In this document: piece after piece, positions 61,884 to 64,000 of the stretch
How positions within the stretch are numbered: the stretch's first letter is position 1
Layout of the letters: each line of letters opens with the position of its first letter
Assembly (NCBI GenBank): GCA_016222815.1
Contig: JACRQE010000003.1
Coordinates: 327,248-391,247, forward strand
Direction of reading: 5' to 3'
Origin: Candidatus Uhrbacteria bacterium
Lineage (GTDB): Bacteria; Patescibacteriota; Patescibacteriia; 2-12-FULL-60-25
DNA: 64,000 nucleotides
Notes under the pieces: generated by a model
Databases searched by the model: none
Told to the model about the DNA's origin: nothing
Seen by the model: only the letters and a program-made list of their open reading frames with translations
Translations under genes and position numbers: made by a program

Positions 61884-61975
61884 TTCCGTAAATCCCCCCT
61901 GAACAACCTGCGACTGTTGACAAAAGGTAAAATTACTGCCAAAAAGAACGCAGGCCTTTACAAAAGAGGTAGACC

Positions 61976-63121
61976 TTGAATCCAAAACGCACCAAAAACG
62001 CCCTCGAAGGTTTGTCGATGCTGGTCGGAGACATGTGCCATGCTGGCGTCAGGACAACGAAGGACTATGAAAGCTGGTCCCGTGACCATAGCGGCCACAT
62101 TTCCGACATGATCGGCCATCCTTCCATGAGTAACCTGCCGCCTGGCTACATGCTCGTGCGACCGTTCTTCCATCCCAAACTTCCTCTCATGGGCTTGAAC
62201 TACGGCAATGCCCAACAGCTTTTGCGCGGCAAGCCTGAGGGCTGGACGGACTCCTTGCGCTATTGCCGCGGCATCGTTTTCGACCACAACGAAGACCTCA
62301 TTGCCCTTCCCTACGCCAAGTTCTTCAACCTGTTCAACCACGAACATCCTGAGGCCGACAACCCGCCTGACGGTCCATTCGAAGCCACGGTCAAGCTGGA
62401 CGGCCATCTCGGCATCATCTTCCACTACACCGACAAGTGGCATCTGACCACCCACGGTTCGTTCGTCAGCCGCAGCGCAAAGCTGGGCCAGGAGATGCTG
62501 GACAGGCTGGTCGAACGAGAAAAACACTCATCCGTAATCTCTTGGTCTGGTCACCAAGAGCAGCAGCTGAACCCGCTTGTCGAGATCATCCATCCTTCGA
62601 CGCGTATACGCTGCGACTACCACGGGCACCAGGGTCTGGTCCTGACCGGTATGACCAACCGCGTCGAACTCAACGACAAGGATTATGCCTGGTTGGCGCA
62701 CTACGGGCCTCGGTTCGGGATGCACGTCACCGACATCTGGAACGACTTCACCCTGGATGAACTGCGCCGCGAAGTTGCGGAACAGAAACCCAAGGATCGT
62801 GAAGGTTTCGTCATCCGCTTCGCCGACGGCACGCGCGGCAAGCTCAAGTACCAGCATTACCTTGACCGCATGTCCGACCAAAACCTATCGTACAACGCGC
62901 TCATGCACTCCTCCATCGACGGCACGCTCAAGTCCAAGATGGACAAGCTCCCTGAAGAACTCTGGGAGTACGCCGACGACATGTGGAAAAAGCTGGAGAA
63001 GGCTCGCCGCATGGCGGACAAGAAGGCGGCGCTCGCCTACCTCTACGCCCTGGTGCCTCCGGAGAAGTCCAAGCAGTATTACCGCAAGCTGTGTCGCGAC
63101 TTCCTCGCGCACCGCAGCTGA
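61976..63121 (+). CDS. T4 Rnl1-type RNA ligase
   Basis: A 381-residue protein read from TTG 61976, which has AGAGGT 6-8 nt upstream. It carries the nucleotidyltransferase motifs in order: a CRGIVFD block (Rnl1 family), KFFNLFNHEHPE, motif I VKLDGHLG with the AMP-binding Lys140, motif IIIa LVEIIHP, motif IV EGFVIRF and motif V KLKYQHY. Rnl1 joins RNA 5'-phosphate and 3'-OH ends, usually to repair tRNAs cut at the anticodon loop. It is divergent from the ABC exporter gene and has its own terminator (63126-63154). Confidence 0.87.
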   Translation: MNPKRTKNALEGLSMLVGDMCHAGVRTTKDYESWSRDHSGHISDMIGHPSMSNLPPGYMLVRPFFHPKLPLMGLNYGNAQQLLRGKPEGWTDSLRYCRGIVFDHNEDLIALPYAKFFNLFNHEHPEADNPPDGPFEATVKLDGHLGIIFHYTDKWHLTTHGSFVSRSAKLGQEMLDRLVEREKHSSVISWSGHQEQQLNPLVEIIHPSTRIRCDYHGHQGLVLTGMTNRVELNDKDYAWLAHYGPRFGMHVTDIWNDFTLDELRREVAEQKPKDREGFVIRFADGTRGKLKYQHYLDRMSDQNLSYNALMHSSIDGTLKSKMDKLPEELWEYADDMWKKLEKARRMADKKAALAYLYALVPPEKSKQYYRKLCRDFLAHRS

Positions 63122-63125
63122 ACCC

Positions 63126-63154
63126 AAAGCCCTCCCGAATCTGCGGAGGGCTTT
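63126..63154 (+). terminator. Terminator of the RNA ligase gene
   Basis: Ten-bp stem AAAGCCCTCC (63126-63135) with GGAGGGCTTT (63145-63154), then TCC. Confidence 0.85.
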
Positions 63155-63171
63155 TCCAAATATTTTGGTGA

Positions 63172-63243
63172 GATTCCCCGGCTGAACCGTGGAATGACAA
63201 ATATCTTCTCTGTCGTCCCACGGCTTGACCGGGGGAACTTACA
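63172..63243. repeat. REP-like palindromic repeat, copy 2
   Basis: Close match to copy 1 at 58111: same CCCCGG, GAACCGTGG, TGTCGTCCCA and CTTGACCGGGGG blocks in the same order, with a different loop. It lies just upstream of the 63275 promoter and may contribute its -35. Confidence 0.75.
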
Positions 63244-63257
63244 AATAGGCTCACAGG

Positions 63258-63266
63258 TGATATAAT
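63258..63266 (+). promoter_or_regulatory. Extended -10 of the 63275 gene
   Basis: TGA-TATAAT, a perfect hexamer, 8 nt before the ATG. Confidence 0.65.
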
Positions 63267-63274
63267 TCCTCCAT

Positions 63275-63856
63275 ATGGAATCAAACGCTTCCACCAGTCG
63301 CTATATATTGACGGCTTTGTGCATAATCCTGGTCATTACGGCCTTCATCTTAGTCGGCCTGAATGCCCTCAACATCGAAAACCGCTTGGGCATCAAGATT
63401 CTTCCAAGTCCTACGAATGCGCAACTCCAGGAGCAATACAAAAAGGGCTACTTAGCGGCCAGAGAGAAAATTGCGCCTCTGTGTCCCATGGTGAACCGTT
63501 CGGGAAATTCATTATCCGGAACCGTCAAATCCGTCAGTGGCAACACGCTCACAGTTGAACAGAAAACCTTCGACACTGACGAAACCGTCGACGGCGTATC
63601 CAACATCCGCAAGGTTACGCTTTCGGCCAACACCCCGATCCAGCTTTTGGCCAGCAAGCCGCAAGATGTCTTATCCAAAGAATTGGCAGACTTCAAGCCA
63701 GACCCAAAAAATCCTTCCAATCCCCCGTCGCCGTTCACGATCACGACCATCAGGGTCTCGGATATCAAAGTCGGCGATGCGGTCACCATCACGTCGAATA
63801 AAGACTTGCGCCTGATGGCCGAATTCGCGGCTACCATGGTCCAAGTCAGCCGTTGA
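63275..63856 (+). CDS. Membrane-anchored hypothetical protein
   Basis: A 193-residue protein with one N-terminal membrane helix (YILTALCIILVITAFILVGL) and an external domain of mainly beta-strands (NSLSGTVKSVSGNTLTVEQ, NIRKVTLSANTPIQLLAS, TTIRVSDIKVGDAVTITS). The KVGDAVTITS ending resembles OB-fold or DUF5666-like barrels. Family not named with confidence. Its promoter is a perfect extended -10, 8 nt before the ATG. Confidence 0.6.
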   Translation: MESNASTSRYILTALCIILVITAFILVGLNALNIENRLGIKILPSPTNAQLQEQYKKGYLAAREKIAPLCPMVNRSGNSLSGTVKSVSGNTLTVEQKTFDTDETVDGVSNIRKVTLSANTPIQLLASKPQDVLSKELADFKPDPKNPSNPPSPFTITTIRVSDIKVGDAVTITSNKDLRLMAEFAATMVQVSR

Positions 63857-63867
63857 TCAAATGAACT

Positions 63868-63889
63868 ACCACGGCCTCACGGCCGTGGT
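63868..63889 (+). terminator. Terminator of the 63275 gene, or right-end hairpin of the IS
   Basis: Stem ACCACGGCC (63868-63876) with GGCCGTGGT (63881-63889), then TTCTATTT. It sits 2 nt from the transposase stop and could serve either role. Confidence 0.6.
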
Positions 63890-63891
63890 TT

Positions 63892-64000
63892 CTATTTGGT
63901 CAATACGAGCTTCGCTCGTCCTCTATCCTCCTCGCCCTGGTGTTCGATGTATTTCTGGATGACTTCTTCGTTGGCCCCGACGGTTGAAACGAAGTAACCG
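63892..64000 (-). mobile_element. IS200/IS605-type TnpA, C-terminal end (partial)
   Basis: The frame running off the right edge ends at TAG 63892. The visible 35 residues read GYFVSTVGANEEVIQKYIEHQG and onward (written here in two pieces: GYFVSTVGANEE, VIQKYIEHQG), matching the end of Y1 (HUH) transposases of the IS200/IS605 type, where a YI..Q helix follows the catalytic region. Catalytic Tyr and HUH motif lie outside the window. Confidence 0.7.

Noticed and set aside
61917..61962. Promoter for the RNA ligase gene
   Set aside because: TTGACA at 61917-61922 is present, but no acceptable -10 lies 16-18 nt downstream; the best alternative (TTTACA at 61957) is weak.

Overview
The window looks like a chromosomal contig from a streamlined bacterium of the Candidate Phyla Radiation (Patescibacteria, Parcubacteria-like). 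This is inferred from the mix of families: a compact F-type ATP synthase operon, MurF without its usual N-terminal domain, SIMPL, YtxH, DUF4430 and S74-tail proteins, a membrane-anchored VirB4/TraD-like ATPase, and many short tightly packed hypotheticals. The placement rests on memory of family distributions and has not been checked by a search. TGA acts as a stop throughout, so this is not a TGA-recoding lineage.

Layout. 1-4.4 kb (+): 3' part of glmS, then a large Gly/Ser-linker surface lipoprotein. 4.4-13.8 kb (-): the ATP synthase operon atpZ-B-E-F-H-A-G-D-C, running on into thpR, a WecG/TagA glycosyltransferase, a HENHE-motif protein and a C39-like protease. 13.8-17.35 kb (-): secreted protein, rsmI, cvpA, tatD and ddl. 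17.4-20.9 kb (+): a lipoprotein, then clpB under a CIRCE-like operator. 20.9-26.5 kb (-): two small genes and a tightly overlapped operon (M20 peptidase, methyltransferase, rsmE, YbhB-like, acylphosphatase, pgi). 26.6-30.1 kb (-): an ATP-grasp gene with a structured attenuator-like leader, a SIMPL protein and an unknown gene. 30.2-30.6 kb (+): tRNA-Gln and a GIY-YIG nuclease. 30.65-36.1 kb (-): dnaX, a hypothetical, and a VirB4/TraD-like ATPase with its partner. 36.2-43.3 kb: a CorA-like channel with an altered signature, cysS, a small coiled-coil protein, an S74 fiber-like protein and a second Gly/Ser-linker lipoprotein with EGF-like repeats. 43.26-43.94 kb has no recognised gene but appears to hold a separate small transcription unit with a 41-codon ORF. 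43.9-50.7 kb (+): OYE-type Fe-S flavoprotein, GT-B glycosyltransferase, uppP and an MgtA-like P-type ATPase. 50.7-63.9 kb: small secreted proteins, a DUF4430 plus S-component-like pair, tRNA-Glu, murF and a class B PBP, rarA, uppS, a 24-cysteine repeat protein, tRNA-Pro, an ABC exporter, an Rnl1-type RNA ligase, a membrane-anchored protein and the edge of an IS200/IS605-type transposase.

How the genes fit together. Much of the housekeeping content serves the cell envelope: amino-sugar synthesis (glmS), D-Ala-D-Ala (ddl), MurF, PBP, undecaprenyl carrier synthesis and recycling (uppS, uppP), and two glycosyltransferases. Energy comes through F1Fo and sugar phosphate through pgi. The surface-exposed and secreted set is large for 64 kb: two linker lipoproteins, an S74 fiber, the cysteine-repeat protein, SIMPL and DUF4430. 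This fits a host-attached or scavenging lifestyle.

Two expression styles stand out. Many core genes have an extended -10 box only about 6-10 nt before the start codon and no Shine-Dalgarno sequence, so they read as leaderless or nearly so. A group of accessory genes instead has a TTGACA-type -35, a 17-nt spacer, a real 5' leader and a good Shine-Dalgarno. The most unusual regulatory signal is the leader of the ATP-grasp gene at 28.0-28.24 kb. The most unusual unannotated unit is 43.42-43.80 kb.
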